The position numbers were made by a program, and so were the translations under genes. Positions 1 to 9,402 of a stretch of DNA of 64,000 bases are shown piece after piece; positions within the stretch are counted from its first letter, which is position 1; each line of letters opens with the position of its first letter. The notes beneath the pieces are model-generated. The model ran no database searches, had not been told where the DNA came from, and worked only from the letters and a program-made list of their open reading frames with translations. Source of the stretch: Rhodococcus rhodnii (lineage in GTDB: Bacteria; Actinomycetota; Actinomycetes; Mycobacteriales; Pseudonocardiaceae); NCBI GenBank assembly GCA_000720375.1, contig JOAA01000010.1, positions 62,001 to 126,000 on the forward strand. Reading direction: 5' to 3'.

Positions 1-1026
1 GCCGTGCGGGGAACCACGGCCCGCCTTGACCTCCGAGTTGATCGCACGGGCGACCTCGTCGCGCGGCAACAGGTCCGGTGTGCGCCGGTTGTTGTCCGGG
101 TCGGTGTACCAGCGGTCGGCTTCTTCCTCGTTGTCGGCGTACTTGTCCTTGAACACCTCGGGGATGTAGTCGAACATGAAGCGCTTGCCGTCGGAGTTGC
201 GCAGCACGCCACCGTCACCGCGAACGCCTTCGGTGACAAGGATTCCCTTGACGCTCGGCGGCCAGACCATGCCGGTCGGGTGGAACTGGATGAACTCCAT
301 GTTGATCAGCGTCGCGCCCGCGCGCAGCGCCAGCGCGTGGCCGTCGCCGGTGTACTCCCACGAGTTCGACGTGACCTTGAAGGACTTGCCGATCCCGCCG
401 GTGGCCAGCACGATCGCAGGCGCCTCGAACAGGATGAACCGCCCCGACTCACGCCAGTAGCCGAACGCACCGGCGATCCGGTCGCCGTCCTTGAGCAACT
501 CGGTGACCGTGCACTCCTGGAAGACCTTGATCTTCGCCTCGTAGTCGCCGGTCTCCTTGTGGTCTTCCTGTTGCAGCGACACGATCTTCTGCTGCAGCGT
601 GCGGATCAGCTCGAGGCCGGTCCGGTCACCGACGTGCGCCAGCCTCGGGTACTCGTGCCCACCGAAGTTGCGCTGTGAGATCCGGCCGTCCTTGGTGCGG
701 TCGAACAACGCGCCGTAGGTCTCCAGCTCCCAGACGCGGTCCGGGGCCTCCTTGGCGTGCAGTTCGGCCATCCGCCAGTTGTTCAGGAACTTCCCGCCAC
801 GCATGGTGTCGCGGAAGTGCACCTGCCAGTTGTCGTTGCTGTTCACGTTGCCCATGGAGGCGGCCACGCCGCCCTCGGCCATCACCGTGTGGGCCTTGCC
901 GAACAAAGACTTGCAGACCACGGCGGTACGCAGACCGCGTTGCCGGGCCTCGATGGCGGCTCGCAGACCGGCTCCGCCGGCCCCGATCACGACGACGTCG
1001 TACGTGTGCCGCTCGACCTGGGTCAT
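1..1026 (-). CDS. sdhA: Succinate dehydrogenase flavoprotein subunit (partial)
   Basis: Flavoprotein subunit of succinate dehydrogenase (complex II), oxidising succinate to fumarate at the inner face of the membrane. The N-terminal 342 codons are present; the 3' end lies beyond the window. An FAD-binding GAGGAG glycine motif sits near residue 16, followed by the SMGN segment and a typical flavoprotein 'HPTG' active-site region around residue 252. The ATG at 1026 follows the membrane-anchor gene by 14 bp, so the two are co-transcribed. The order (small protein, membrane anchor, flavoprotein) matches Rv0250c-Rv0249c-Rv0248c of M. tuberculosis, which places this in the Sdh1 type; the iron-sulphur subunit is expected just off the left edge. 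Confidence 0.93.
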   Translation of the reverse strand, partial: MTQVERHTYDVVVIGAGGAGLRAAIEARQRGLRTAVVCKSLFGKAHTVMAEGGVAASMGNVNSNDNWQVHFRDTMRGGKFLNNWRMAELHAKEAPDRVWELETYGALFDRTKDGRISQRNFGGHEYPRLAHVGDRTGLELIRTLQQKIVSLQQEDHKETGDYEAKIKVFQECTVTELLKDGDRIAGAFGYWRESGRFILFEAPAIVLATGGIGKSFKVTSNSWEYTGDGHALALRAGATLINMEFIQFHPTGMVWPPSVKGILVTEGVRGDGGVLRNSDGKRFMFDYIPEVFKDKYADNEEEADRWYTDPDNNRRTPDLLPRDEVARAINSEVKAGRGSPHG

Positions 1027-1040
1027 TTACTTCCTCTTTC

Positions 1041-1838
1041 TCAAACGAAGCGCAGGTCGGAGATCGCACCACTGGCAACAAGCATCACGTACAGGTCGGT
1101 GAGCATCAACGTGCCGAGAGTGATCCATGCCAACTGCATGTGCCGGACATTCAGCTTGGACACGAAAGTCCAGAACTTGTACCGGATCGGATGGGCGGAG
1201 AAGTGCTTGAGCCTACCGCCGGCGATGTGGCGGCAGGAGTGACAGGACAACGTGTACGCCCACAACATGATCACGTTGACCAGAAGGATGACGTTGCCAA
1301 GACCCATCCCGAACCCGCCCTCCGGCGAGTGGAACGCGACGATGGCGTCATAGGTGTTGATGACCGCGACAAGGGCTGCCACATAGAAGAAGTAGCGGTG
1401 CACGTTCTGCAGAATCAGCGGGAACTTGGTCTCACCCGAGTACTTCGCGTGCGGCTCGGCCACCGCGCACGCGGTCGGCGACTGCCAGACCGAGCGGTAG
1501 TACGCCTTGCGGTAGTAGTAGCAGGTGAGCCGGAAGCCCAGCAGGAACGGCAGGGCGAGGAAACCCATCGGGATCCAGCCGGGCAACTCGCCTATCCACT
1601 CGCCAAAGTGCGCTGAGCCCGGTACGCACGACTCGCTGATGCACGGCGAGTAGAACGGCGTCAGGTAGTGGTAGTCGTTGACCCAGTACCACTCGCCCAT
1701 GAATGACCGGACGGTCGCGTAAATGACGAACGTCGCCAGGCCGAGATTGGTGATCAGCGGCGGGAGCCACCACCGGTCGGTGCGCAAACTGCGCACCGGG
1801 ATCCGCGCCCGGCCCGGCGCGTTGATTCCAGCGGTCAT
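1041..1838 (-). CDS. Succinate dehydrogenase membrane anchor subunit
   Basis: A 265-residue polytopic membrane protein with about five hydrophobic helices, several containing histidines that could carry haem (HRYFFY near residue 147, SCHSCRH near 200). Position and length match the Rv0249c-type single-gene cytochrome b/membrane anchor of actinobacterial Sdh1 complexes, which anchors the SdhAB catalytic head and passes electrons to menaquinone. The start at 1838 lies 31 bp after the small upstream gene and the stop 14 bp before sdhA, so it is the middle gene of the operon. Assignment rests on context and topology more than on long sequence motifs. Confidence 0.85.
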   Translation of the reverse strand: MTAGINAPGRARIPVRSLRTDRWWLPPLITNLGLATFVIYATVRSFMGEWYWVNDYHYLTPFYSPCISESCVPGSAHFGEWIGELPGWIPMGFLALPFLLGFRLTCYYYRKAYYRSVWQSPTACAVAEPHAKYSGETKFPLILQNVHRYFFYVAALVAVINTYDAIVAFHSPEGGFGMGLGNVILLVNVIMLWAYTLSCHSCRHIAGGRLKHFSAHPIRYKFWTFVSKLNVRHMQLAWITLGTLMLTDLYVMLVASGAISDLRFV

Positions 1839-1869
1839 CTGTCCTCAGTTCGGGTGTTGACTTCTTTGT

Positions 1870-2151
1870 CTAGTCGTCGTGGCGCACGTACTCGTCGTCG
1901 GCCCGGAACATCTCGCGGTCGTACGGGGTGTCCGGCACGACCACGACTTCGTGCTCGGAAACCTGTGGGCGGCGCGGTTGGGGGGTGTCCGGCTCGCTGC
2001 GGAAGTCGCACGTGTCGATATCCAGCCGCTCGACGTCGTTGACGAGCCTGCGCACGGCGGGGATGTCGCCGTACTTGGCTCGCAACTCACCCACAGCCGC
2101 CTTGACCTGCCCGATGGCACGCTGCAGCTCCGTGATGTCGCTCATCGACAT
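1870..2151 (-). CDS. Small conserved protein of the sdh operon (Rv0250c-like)
   Basis: A 93-residue acidic soluble protein that heads the succinate dehydrogenase operon. An AAGGAG ribosome binding site lies 8 bp before the ATG at 2151. The first half is predicted helical (residues 5-45, heptad-like), and the tail is proline-rich and charged. Its size and position match Rv0250c, a 97-residue protein of unknown function upstream of the Rv0249c-Rv0247c genes. No catalytic motif is visible. A role in assembly or control of the complex is only an inference from its conserved place. Confidence 0.8.
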   Translation of the reverse strand: MSMSDITELQRAIGQVKAAVGELRAKYGDIPAVRRLVNDVERLDIDTCDFRSEPDTPQPRRPQVSEHEVVVVPDTPYDREMFRADDEYVRHDD

Positions 2152-2523
2152 GACTCGACTCCTTCACCGTCCAGAAACACACGCCAGCTACCTCGAGTGC
2201 GTCCTGATCGGCCTGAACACGCCTTCGGGCCGGTGGTGGTGGACGCCCTCATGCCGCCGACTGTGCCGCGCCGGTGACCTTGTGACAAGTACCACAGGAC
2301 ATGATCCGCTCTGTGACCGGCCCAACACCCGTCCGGCTCGCGCTGAATCGTTTTCTGTGTCCGATGTCACCAGCGCATCCACGCTGGTCTGTTCGAGTGA
2401 AGGACGCCCGATCTGACCCAGAGTGAACGAGAGGCGCCGTAGCGTACGAGGCTTACCGTCCGATATCGATGCGTTCAGCGTTTGTCACCGGGGGATGCCC
2501 GCGATCGGGCACGGGGGTGAGAC
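2152..2523. promoter_or_regulatory. Divergent intergenic region with a Crp-like half-perfect site
   Basis: This 372-bp non-coding stretch separates the sdh operon (leftward) from the MFS gene (rightward) and must hold both promoters. At 2281-2296 it contains TGTGA-N6-CCACA, one base away from the Crp/GlxR consensus TGTGA-N6-TCACA. That would sit about 130 bp upstream of the operon's first codon. The one mismatch and single copy make this a weak call. Nothing else in the interval looks like a gene. Confidence 0.3.
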
Positions 2524-3756
2524 ATGGCTGATGCCGAGCGGAAAACGACGTTCCGTGAGGTGTTCCGGTTAGCCGAGTTTCGTGCGGTGTGGGTCGCTGA
2601 TCTGCTGTCCGTGGCAGGCGATCAGGTCACCAGGGTCGCGCTGGCCGTTCTGGTGTACGCGAAGACCGGGTCGGCGGCGCTGACAGCGCTCACGTACGCG
2701 CTGACGTTCCTGCCGGCACTGGCAGGTCCGTTGCTGGGCGGGTTCGCGGATCGCTACTCCAGGCGCAACGTCATGATCGTCACGAACTCGGCGCGCGCGG
2801 TTCTGGTGGCCGTGATGGCGATCCCTGATCTGCCGTTGCCTGCGCTCTACGCGTTGCTCATCGTGGTGCAGCTGATGGCCGCGCCACACGACGCCGCTCG
2901 TGGCGCGTTGCTGGCGGACATCCTGGACGGCGATCGGCTCGTCGTCGGCAACAGCGCACGCAACGTGACCAATCAGCTCGCGCAGATGGCTGGCTTCGCG
3001 TTCGGTGGTGGCTTGGCCGCGCTCATCAACCCACACGTCGCATTGCTGGTGGACGCAGCCAGTTTCACGCTCGCCGCCTTGCTCGTCGCTGTTGGCGTTC
3101 GCTCGCGACCTGCTGCCGCGACTGCGGGCAGCGACGGTCCGTCGTTATGGCAGTCCACACGGCAAGGCCTGCGGCTTGTGGCCGGCGACGGCCGGCTGCG
3201 AGTGCTGGCCGTCCTGGCGTGGATGATCGGCTTGTCAGTGGTGCCAGAAGGCCTGGCCGTGCCGTACGCCGCCGAAATAGGCGCGAGTCCCGCGGCTGTG
3301 GGGCTGTTGCTGGCCGCCGATCCGCTGGGAATGGCGATCGGCGCCTTCGTACTCGGCCGGTTCGTGCGTCCTGAACGCCGAGTCCGTCTGATGGGCCCGC
3401 TCGCCGCCGCGGCCGGCATCCCGCTGCTTGTCTGCGCCACCAAGCCGGATCTGATCCTCTCGATGGCGCTGTTCGCCCTCTGTGGTGCGTGCGCCGCGTA
3501 TCTCGTCGTGGTCGGCGCGGTCTGGGCTCGCATCGTCCCCGACCGAATGCTCGGTCAGGCGATGAGCCTGTACTTGTCCGGCATCCTCGCGTCCCAGGGC
3601 ATCGCGATCGCGCTGACCGGACTGCTCGCCGCCCGGATCGGTTCAGCGGACACCATCGCGGTCACCGGCGTCGTCTGTCTGGTGATCGGCCTGGGGGCTG
3701 CCTTGGCTTGGCGCCGCAACGACAGCCCGGCCAAATCACCCAATGAGGCTGCATGA
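2524..3756 (+). CDS. MFS transporter, 12-helix exporter type
   Basis: A 410-residue major facilitator protein with about 12 hydrophobic helices. The cytoplasmic loop after helix 2 carries the MFS motif A (G-x-x-x-D-R-x-x-R-R, GGFADRYSRR, near residue 73), typical of drug and metabolite exporters of the EntS/MdtH-like branch. The ATG at 2524 follows a GGGGGTGAG stretch that can serve as ribosome binding site. It stands alone, with an unrelated diguanylate cyclase 123 bp downstream. The substrate cannot be read from the sequence. Confidence 0.85.
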   Translation: MADAERKTTFREVFRLAEFRAVWVADLLSVAGDQVTRVALAVLVYAKTGSAALTALTYALTFLPALAGPLLGGFADRYSRRNVMIVTNSARAVLVAVMAIPDLPLPALYALLIVVQLMAAPHDAARGALLADILDGDRLVVGNSARNVTNQLAQMAGFAFGGGLAALINPHVALLVDAASFTLAALLVAVGVRSRPAAATAGSDGPSLWQSTRQGLRLVAGDGRLRVLAVLAWMIGLSVVPEGLAVPYAAEIGASPAAVGLLLAADPLGMAIGAFVLGRFVRPERRVRLMGPLAAAAGIPLLVCATKPDLILSMALFALCGACAAYLVVVGAVWARIVPDRMLGQAMSLYLSGILASQGIAIALTGLLAARIGSADTIAVTGVVCLVIGLGAALAWRRNDSPAKSPNEAA

Positions 3757-3879
3757 CTGTCATCCACCGCGATTGCGCATCGCCGCCTCCTCATGTGTCA
3801 CCGGATAGTGCCGACCACACTTCGACCCAAACTCTGACACAGTGTCGGCTCGATGTGGGGATGGACTCAAGGTCCATCC

Positions 3880-5136
3880 GTGGGCGAAATGTCTGAGGGG
3901 CACAGAAGACTGGTCCAGGTCGCACCGGCCGGGGTGGTCTACTTCTGGGCAACGATGCTCGCCACAGCGGCGGTGCTGGCCGTCGCGACCGTGCTGCAGC
4001 CGATCGCCTCGATCGACCTCGCCCGTGCCGGGTTGCTGACCGGAATGGCCCTGGTGCACGCCGAAGCGGCACGCACCGTCGAGCAGGTCAGGCGCCGTGA
4101 CGACGCCGCGGCCCACATCGACCTCAACTCGACGTGGACCATCGCGGCAGCACTCGTCCTGCCGTTGCCGCTGACCGCGGTGATCATCGTGGTCATCTAC
4201 ACGCACGTGTGGTTTCGCGTGCGCCGGACGCCGCTCTTCCGCAGGATCTTCAACGTCGCGATGTACATCCTCGCGGCAGGTGCCGCGAGCGCGGTGCTCA
4301 ACCTGTTGGGCCCCACGCCGATTCCCGAGCTGATGTCCGGTCCATCTGGCGCGCTCCTCGTCGTGGCCGCGACCGCGGCGTACACCGTGACGAACCTCCT
4401 CGTGCTGTTCGGCTGGCTCGCGTTGAGCCGGATGATCCCCAATCCGCACAAAACGGCGCTGGGCAACAAGAGCGACAACGCGCTGGAGGTCGCGACGCTC
4501 TGCTTCGGTGTGTTCGTCGCGGTGATGTTGCACGACTATCCCCTGCTGCTGCCTGTGAGCCTGCCGTTGATCCTCGTGCTGCACCGCAACGTGCTGATCC
4601 GGCAACTGGAAGAGGACGCACGCACCGACGCCAAGACGATGCTGTTGAACGCGACAGCGTGGACGGACTCAGCACGCAATGAGCTCATCCGGGCCGATCG
4701 ACGCGGCGAGGACGCCGGCGTCCTGGTGCTGGACCTCGACCTGTTCAAGCGGGTCAACGACACGTACGGGCATCTGGCAGGCGACGAGGTGCTCAAACAG
4801 TTCGCCGCGACACTGCGCGCCGAGGTGCGCACCACCGATCTCGTGGGCCGGTTCGGCGGCGAGGAGTTCGTTGTGCTGTTGCCGGACAGCTCCACGGCTC
4901 ACAGTGTGGGAATCGGCGAGCGGATCCGGCAGCGTGTCGAAAAGCTCACAGTCTCTGTCCAGACCGGCGACGAGCGGCCGATAGTCGAGGGTCTCTCTGT
5001 GTCCATCGGCGTCGCCCAGTTCCCGGCGCACGGACAGAACCTCGACGAGCTGCTCAGTGCCGCGGACAAGGCGCTTTACGCCGCGAAGTCGAGCGGCCGC
5101 AATCAAGTGCGCATCCCGGAGTTCAACTCCCCGTAA
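3880..5136 (+). CDS. Membrane-bound diguanylate cyclase (GGDEF)
   Basis: Makes cyclic di-GMP from two GTP. The N-terminal ~220 residues form about six membrane helices of no named sensor family. The C-terminal GGDEF domain has the DLDLFKRVND metal-binding segment, an intact GGEEF active site, and an RTTD inhibitory I-site exactly five residues before it, so product feedback is expected. No EAL or HD-GYP domain follows. The start is uncertain: ATG 3853 lacks a ribosome site, GTG 3880 has AAGG 7 bp upstream, and ATG 3889 is also possible; I chose 3880. The gene is monocistronic and c-di-GMP in mycelial actinomycetes often controls development. Confidence 0.9.
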   Translation: MGEMSEGHRRLVQVAPAGVVYFWATMLATAAVLAVATVLQPIASIDLARAGLLTGMALVHAEAARTVEQVRRRDDAAAHIDLNSTWTIAAALVLPLPLTAVIIVVIYTHVWFRVRRTPLFRRIFNVAMYILAAGAASAVLNLLGPTPIPELMSGPSGALLVVAATAAYTVTNLLVLFGWLALSRMIPNPHKTALGNKSDNALEVATLCFGVFVAVMLHDYPLLLPVSLPLILVLHRNVLIRQLEEDARTDAKTMLLNATAWTDSARNELIRADRRGEDAGVLVLDLDLFKRVNDTYGHLAGDEVLKQFAATLRAEVRTTDLVGRFGGEEFVVLLPDSSTAHSVGIGERIRQRVEKLTVSVQTGDERPIVEGLSVSIGVAQFPAHGQNLDELLSAADKALYAAKSSGRNQVRIPEFNSP

Positions 5137-5224
5137 CTGGATCGATACCGCGATCCAGCCGACCAGGGGAAGCCAAACGTCTCGGATTCACCCCTGAACT
5201 CACCCCGATTTTTCTTAATCGATT

Positions 5225-5253
5225 TTGATCCGCGGGCCCCGGCTGGCTACGTT
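5225..5253 (+). promoter_or_regulatory. Sigma-A-like promoter for edd-eda
   Basis: TTGATC (5225-5230) and TACGTT (5248-5253) are separated by 17 bp and lie about 60 bp before the edd start, just after an unusually AT-rich patch (5207-5226). A short inverted repeat CGATT-N6-AATCG (5207-5222) overlaps the upstream edge and could be an operator. Confidence 0.5.
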
Positions 5254-5314
5254 GTGCCTTGTCAGCACCGTGTGCGACGCCAGCGTTGCCGTCATCACCG
5301 ATCGGGAGGCCGCA

Positions 5315-7162
5315 GTGCACACGAAGCTCCACCGCGTCGTCGGCGATGTCACGCAACGTATCGCCGAACGCAGTGCGCGTACCCGTCAGGCGTATCTGGA
5401 CCGGGTACGTGGCATGGCGACCGACGGGCCCGCGCGGGCCGGGATGGCCTGCAGCAACCTCGCGCACGGCTTCGCCGCGTGCGAAGGCGCGGACCGGGTC
5501 GCCGTGCGGGGATTGACCAAACCAGGCGTGGCGATCGTGTCGTCGTACAACGATCTGCTCTCCGCCCACCAGCCGTTGCACGAGTACCCGGACTGGCTGA
5601 AGGACTCAGTGCGCGAGGTAGGCGGCGTCGCGCAGTTCGCAGGCGGCGTGCCAGCGATGTGCGACGGCATCACACAAGGCCGCGCGGGCATGGAACTCTC
5701 GCTGTTCAGCCGGGAAGTCATCGCGATGGCCACGGCGATCGCGCTGTCACACGAGATGTTCGACGGCGCGTTGTTGCTCGGCGTGTGCGACAAGATCGTG
5801 CCGGGGTTGTTGATCGGCGCGCTGTCGTTCGGGCATCTGCCGTCGATCCTGGTGCCGGCCGGGCCGATGACGTCCGGTCTGCCGAACAAGGAGAAGGCGC
5901 GCGTCCGGCAACTGTTCGCCGAAGGGCTCGCCACTCGCGAAGAGCTGCTCGCCGCCGAGTCAGCGTCCTATCACGGCCCCGGGACCTGCACGTTCTACGG
6001 CACGGCCAACTCCAACCAGATGGTTGTCGAGGTGATGGGCCTGCATCTGCCGGGCGCGAGTTTCGTGCACCCGCACACTCCGCTGCGGCGCGCGCTCACC
6101 GAAGAAGCCGGCCGCCAGATCGTTCGACTGACCCAAACGCGAGGACAGTACACGCCGATCTCCGAGATCGTGGACGAGAAGTCGATCGTGAACGGCGTCG
6201 TCGCACTGCTCGCGACCGGCGGTTCGACCAACCACACGCTGCACCTGCCCGCGATCGCCGCGGCCGCGGGAATCCAGCTGACGTGGGACGACTTCGCCGA
6301 CCTGTCGGCGGTGGTGCCGTTGCTGGCGCGCGTGTACCCGAACGGCAGCGCGGACATCAACCACTTCCACGCCGCCGGCGGTGTGCAGTTCCTGGTCAAC
6401 ACGCTGCTGGACGCAGGCCTGCTGCACCGGGACGTCAAGACGGTCGCGGGCGGCAGCCTGGACCTGTACCGGCAGGAACCCGTGCTGGAGAACGGAAAAC
6501 TCATCTGGCGCGACGGAGCGACGGAAAGCCTCGACACCGAAGTGCTGCGGGGTGTGGACGACCCGTTCGAGCCGGACGGCGGCCTGCGGATGCTGTCGGG
6601 CAACCTCGGCCGTGCGGTGATCAAGGTGTGCGCGGTTCAGCACGAGAACTGGCTCGTCGAGGCGCCGGCGCGCGTCTTCGAATCGCAGGAAGAGCTTTCC
6701 GCCGCCTTCAAAGCGGGTGAACTCAACCGCGATGTCGTTGTGGTTGTGCGCAACCAGGGCCCCAAGTCGAACGGAATGCCGGAGCTGCACGGATTGACGC
6801 CCGCTTTGGGAGCGTTGATGGACCGCGGCCACAAGGTCGCGTTGGTGACCGACGGGCGGATGTCCGGTGCGTCCGGGAAGGTCCCCGCAGCGATCCAAGT
6901 TTCACCCGAATCGGTGGCAGGCGGACCGCTGGCCCGGTTGCGGGACGGCGACGTGATCCGGCTCGACGCCGAACACGGCAGGCTGGACATCCTGGCAGAC
7001 CCGGCGGAATTCGCGGCGCGGTCCATAGTGGAGGTTCCACGGCCGGCGTGGGAAGGCACTGGACGGGAGTTGTTCGGCGCCTTGCGTGGTGCGGTGGGCC
7101 CAGCCGAGCACGGAGCCACGGTGTTCGGTGGATTGTCGACTTCGATTGGGGATCTGGTGTGA
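5315..7162 (+). CDS. edd: Phosphogluconate dehydratase
   Basis: Dehydrates 6-phosphogluconate to 2-keto-3-deoxy-6-phosphogluconate, the first step specific to the Entner-Doudoroff pathway. The 615-residue product has the IlvD/Edd family layout, including the [15 protein letters not shown] segment near residue 49 and conserved CDG and CDK cysteine motifs that hold the iron-sulphur cluster, plus the C-terminal TDGRMSG motif. The reading frame is open 30 codons further up, but GTG 5315 has a GGGAGG site 5 bp ahead and gives the usual family length. It overlaps eda by 4 bp, so the two steps are translationally coupled. Confidence 0.93.
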   Translation: MHTKLHRVVGDVTQRIAERSARTRQAYLDRVRGMATDGPARAGMACSNLAHGFAACEGADRVAVRGLTKPGVAIVSSYNDLLSAHQPLHEYPDWLKDSVREVGGVAQFAGGVPAMCDGITQGRAGMELSLFSREVIAMATAIALSHEMFDGALLLGVCDKIVPGLLIGALSFGHLPSILVPAGPMTSGLPNKEKARVRQLFAEGLATREELLAAESASYHGPGTCTFYGTANSNQMVVEVMGLHLPGASFVHPHTPLRRALTEEAGRQIVRLTQTRGQYTPISEIVDEKSIVNGVVALLATGGSTNHTLHLPAIAAAAGIQLTWDDFADLSAVVPLLARVYPNGSADINHFHAAGGVQFLVNTLLDAGLLHRDVKTVAGGSLDLYRQEPVLENGKLIWRDGATESLDTEVLRGVDDPFEPDGGLRMLSGNLGRAVIKVCAVQHENWLVEAPARVFESQEELSAAFKAGELNRDVVVVVRNQGPKSNGMPELHGLTPALGALMDRGHKVALVTDGRMSGASGKVPAAIQVSPESVAGGPLARLRDGDVIRLDAEHGRLDILADPAEFAARSIVEVPRPAWEGTGRELFGALRGAVGPAEHGATVFGGLSTSIGDLV

Positions 7163-7791
7163 CGACCAACAGCGCGGACGAATTGCTCGACCTGTCGCCG
7201 GTGATCCCGGTGGTGGTGATCGACGACGTGGAGCATGCGGTCCCGGTCGCCGAAGCACTGCTGGCCGGCGGGGTTCCGCTGATCGAGCTGACCCTGCGTA
7301 CGCCGGTCGCGATCGAGGGAATCCAGCGTATCCACAAGGAAGTCCCCGACATCCTGGTCGGCGCGGGCACGGTGGTGACAGCGACGCAGGCCGCACAAGC
7401 CGTCGACGCGGGCGCCTCCTTCCTAGTGACCCCAGGTTCAACCGAAAGTGTGGTCGACGCCTGCGCGGACACCGGATTGCCTTTCCTGCCAGGGGTAAGC
7501 ACGGTGACCGAAGCCATGCGAATGGCTGAACGTGGACTGACCGCGTTGAAGTTCTTCCCCGCCGAAGCCTCCGGTGGCGTCGACTACCTGAAGTCGCTCG
7601 GCGGCCCGCTGCCTGGGCTGCGCTTCTGCCCCACCGGCGGCATCTCCGCCGACACAGCGCCCGACTACCTGGCCCTGCCGAACGTCGGCTGCGTTGGCGG
7701 CTCCTGGCTCGTACCGAAATATGCGTTGTCGCACAACGACTTCAATCGCGTCAAAGTCCTGGCGAAGGCGACTGCCGCACTGCGTGCCTAA
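7159..7791 (+). CDS. eda: KDPG aldolase (2-keto-3-deoxy-6-phosphogluconate aldolase)
   Basis: Class I aldolase splitting KDPG into pyruvate and glyceraldehyde 3-phosphate. The 210-residue TIM-barrel protein shows the catalytic glutamate in IELTLRTP (near 46), the GAGTV motif, and the Schiff-base lysine in LKFFPAE near residue 132. The GTG at 7159 overlaps the edd stop (GTGA), giving a two-gene Entner-Doudoroff operon. This pathway is uncommon in Gram-positive bacteria but known in some actinomycetes. Confidence 0.94.
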   Translation: MTTNSADELLDLSPVIPVVVIDDVEHAVPVAEALLAGGVPLIELTLRTPVAIEGIQRIHKEVPDILVGAGTVVTATQAAQAVDAGASFLVTPGSTESVVDACADTGLPFLPGVSTVTEAMRMAERGLTALKFFPAEASGGVDYLKSLGGPLPGLRFCPTGGISADTAPDYLALPNVGCVGGSWLVPKYALSHNDFNRVKVLAKATAALRA

Positions 7792-7861
7792 AGCCGGTTC
7801 TGGTTTGTCCGGAACCTCCGCTCCTCCGGCGCCGTCCTACTGATGGCATCGAGGAGGGGAC

Positions 7862-8182
7862 ATGGGAACGGGCTATGCAGTCATCATCGACGAGATCCGG
7901 CGTGCGTCGACGGCAGCCGACGACGCGGCGGAGATCGCGAGCAAAGTCGATGTGGCCGGCGCGATCGGTCCAGTTGGCCAGGCCTTGCCCGGGTCGAAAT
8001 CAGCCGATTCAGTGAATCGGCTGATGCCCTACTGGAAGAACGAGGTCACGTCGTGGACGGCCGACGCGAAGGCGTATGCCGCCAACCTGTCGTCGGCCGC
8101 GGACCGGTACGAGCAGAACGAGCAGGCCGCGGCGGCTGATTTCCGCACCGGCGGCACTCGCGGCGGAATGCGGGCCGAGTGA
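7862..8182 (+). CDS. Small ESX/WXG100-like helical protein
   Basis: A 106-residue protein without a signal peptide, predicted to be two helices around a break near residues 40-55. The second helix starts with paired tryptophans (YWKNEVTSW, near residue 58) and the whole has the length and composition of type VII secretion substrates of the WXG100/EspC-like class. GAGGAGGGG directly precedes the ATG. Its stop overlaps the start of the large toxin-like gene, so it is probably its secretion partner or chaperone. The canonical WXG turn is not exact, so the family call is tentative. Confidence 0.6.
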   Translation: MGTGYAVIIDEIRRASTAADDAAEIASKVDVAGAIGPVGQALPGSKSADSVNRLMPYWKNEVTSWTADAKAYAANLSSAADRYEQNEQAAAADFRTGGTRGGMRAE

Positions 8183-9402
8183 TGGTCAGCTACGGAGATG
8201 TCCGCCAATGGCGTGCGACCGCGCTCGATGAGACGATCGGTGTGCTGAACAAACGGGGCGAGGAGCTCCTCGGGATGAGCGACGAGCTCTCCGCGAGCGG
8301 AAAACCTGACGGCTGGGTCGGTTCCGGCGCCAACGAGGCCGAACAAGCACGGGCGAAGATCTCCGACCGGATGGAACACGTCGTCGCTGGTGTCGCAGCC
8401 GCCCGACGTGCCGTGGCGGATGCCGCGGACTCCGTCACCGTGCTCGAACGTCTAGTGCACGAAACAGACGATCTGGCGAACGCCAACGGATTCACGATCA
8501 CCAATGAGGGCCAGATCGTTCCACAGGCCAACGCCGGAGACGGCGGGTTCTTCGACCAGATCAGCGTCATGGCCGATCTCGCGAACCGCGTGAACACGAT
8601 TCTTGAGCGTGCGAACGACGTCGACGTGTTCCTGTCCGGTGTACTCGACAAGATTTCGGGCGGCCAGATCACCGACGGCGGCGCGACGAGTCTGGCGGAC
8701 GCGAACGCACGGGGAGAGAAACAAGGCAGCCTGCATGACGAGCTGCTGAAGAAGTACAACGTCTCAATCGACCCAGGCGGCATCGTCAGCTATCCGGACG
8801 GCGCCCTCGGCTGGGTTCTGGACAAGTTCGGCATCGAGCCGATGGACATGACCGCGGGTGAAGCTGCCCTGCTGGACGACATCGGCCTCGCCGGCACGAA
8901 GGACGCGTACGACATTTACAAAACCGCTGTGCACGACGCGGAGAACGTGTTCGACAGGCAAGGACTCACCGACGGGCACTCCGACGCGTTCCGGCACGCC
9001 TACTGGAACGCGATGCTGGCCAACCGGTTCGGCCCGGAATGGACCGAGCAGTACACCACCGCGCACGAACGGGTCGGAACGAACAGTGCCGAAGCCGAAG
9101 CGATGGATCTGCACAACAACGAGGTCGGCAGGCGGATCGCGGCCGAAAATCCGGACGCGAGCCCGGAGGAGTTGAAAGGCCTGGTCGAGCAGGCGGTGCG
9201 GAACGGCGAGATGGTGGTCGTCGGCCCAGACGGGCAACTGGTGCGCAGCAACGAGGTCCCGATGGGCCAGACTGGGCGCGCCGACGGACCGCCTGCCGAG
9301 GGCGGTCAGGATCCGAAACCACAAGACAAGTACGAGGACAACACTTCTGGTGGCTACAACCCGGGCAGCGATGGCGACAACTACGGCACGTACGACAACT
9401 AG
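8182..9402 (+). CDS. Polymorphic-toxin-like protein with C-terminal DUF6973-type domain
   Basis: A 406-residue protein. Residues 1-110 are helical and ESX-like (D-G-W-V-G-S-G near residue 43 echoes WXG repeats), residues 110-190 are a linker, and residues ~225-310 carry HSDAFRHAYWNAML followed by a central H-E and MDLHNNEVGRRI. That His/Asp/Asn pattern matches the DUF6973 domain found at the C termini of bacterial secreted toxins and phage-related proteins. The last 50 residues are a disordered acidic tail. It has no signal peptide, consistent with type VII export. ATG 8182 overlaps the preceding stop; GTG 8179 is an alternative. Toxin activity is inference. Confidence 0.65.
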   Translation: MVSYGDVRQWRATALDETIGVLNKRGEELLGMSDELSASGKPDGWVGSGANEAEQARAKISDRMEHVVAGVAAARRAVADAADSVTVLERLVHETDDLANANGFTITNEGQIVPQANAGDGGFFDQISVMADLANRVNTILERANDVDVFLSGVLDKISGGQITDGGATSLADANARGEKQGSLHDELLKKYNVSIDPGGIVSYPDGALGWVLDKFGIEPMDMTAGEAALLDDIGLAGTKDAYDIYKTAVHDAENVFDRQGLTDGHSDAFRHAYWNAMLANRFGPEWTEQYTTAHERVGTNSAEAEAMDLHNNEVGRRIAAENPDASPEELKGLVEQAVRNGEMVVVGPDGQLVRSNEVPMGQTGRADGPPAEGGQDPKPQDKYEDNTSGGYNPGSDGDNYGTYDN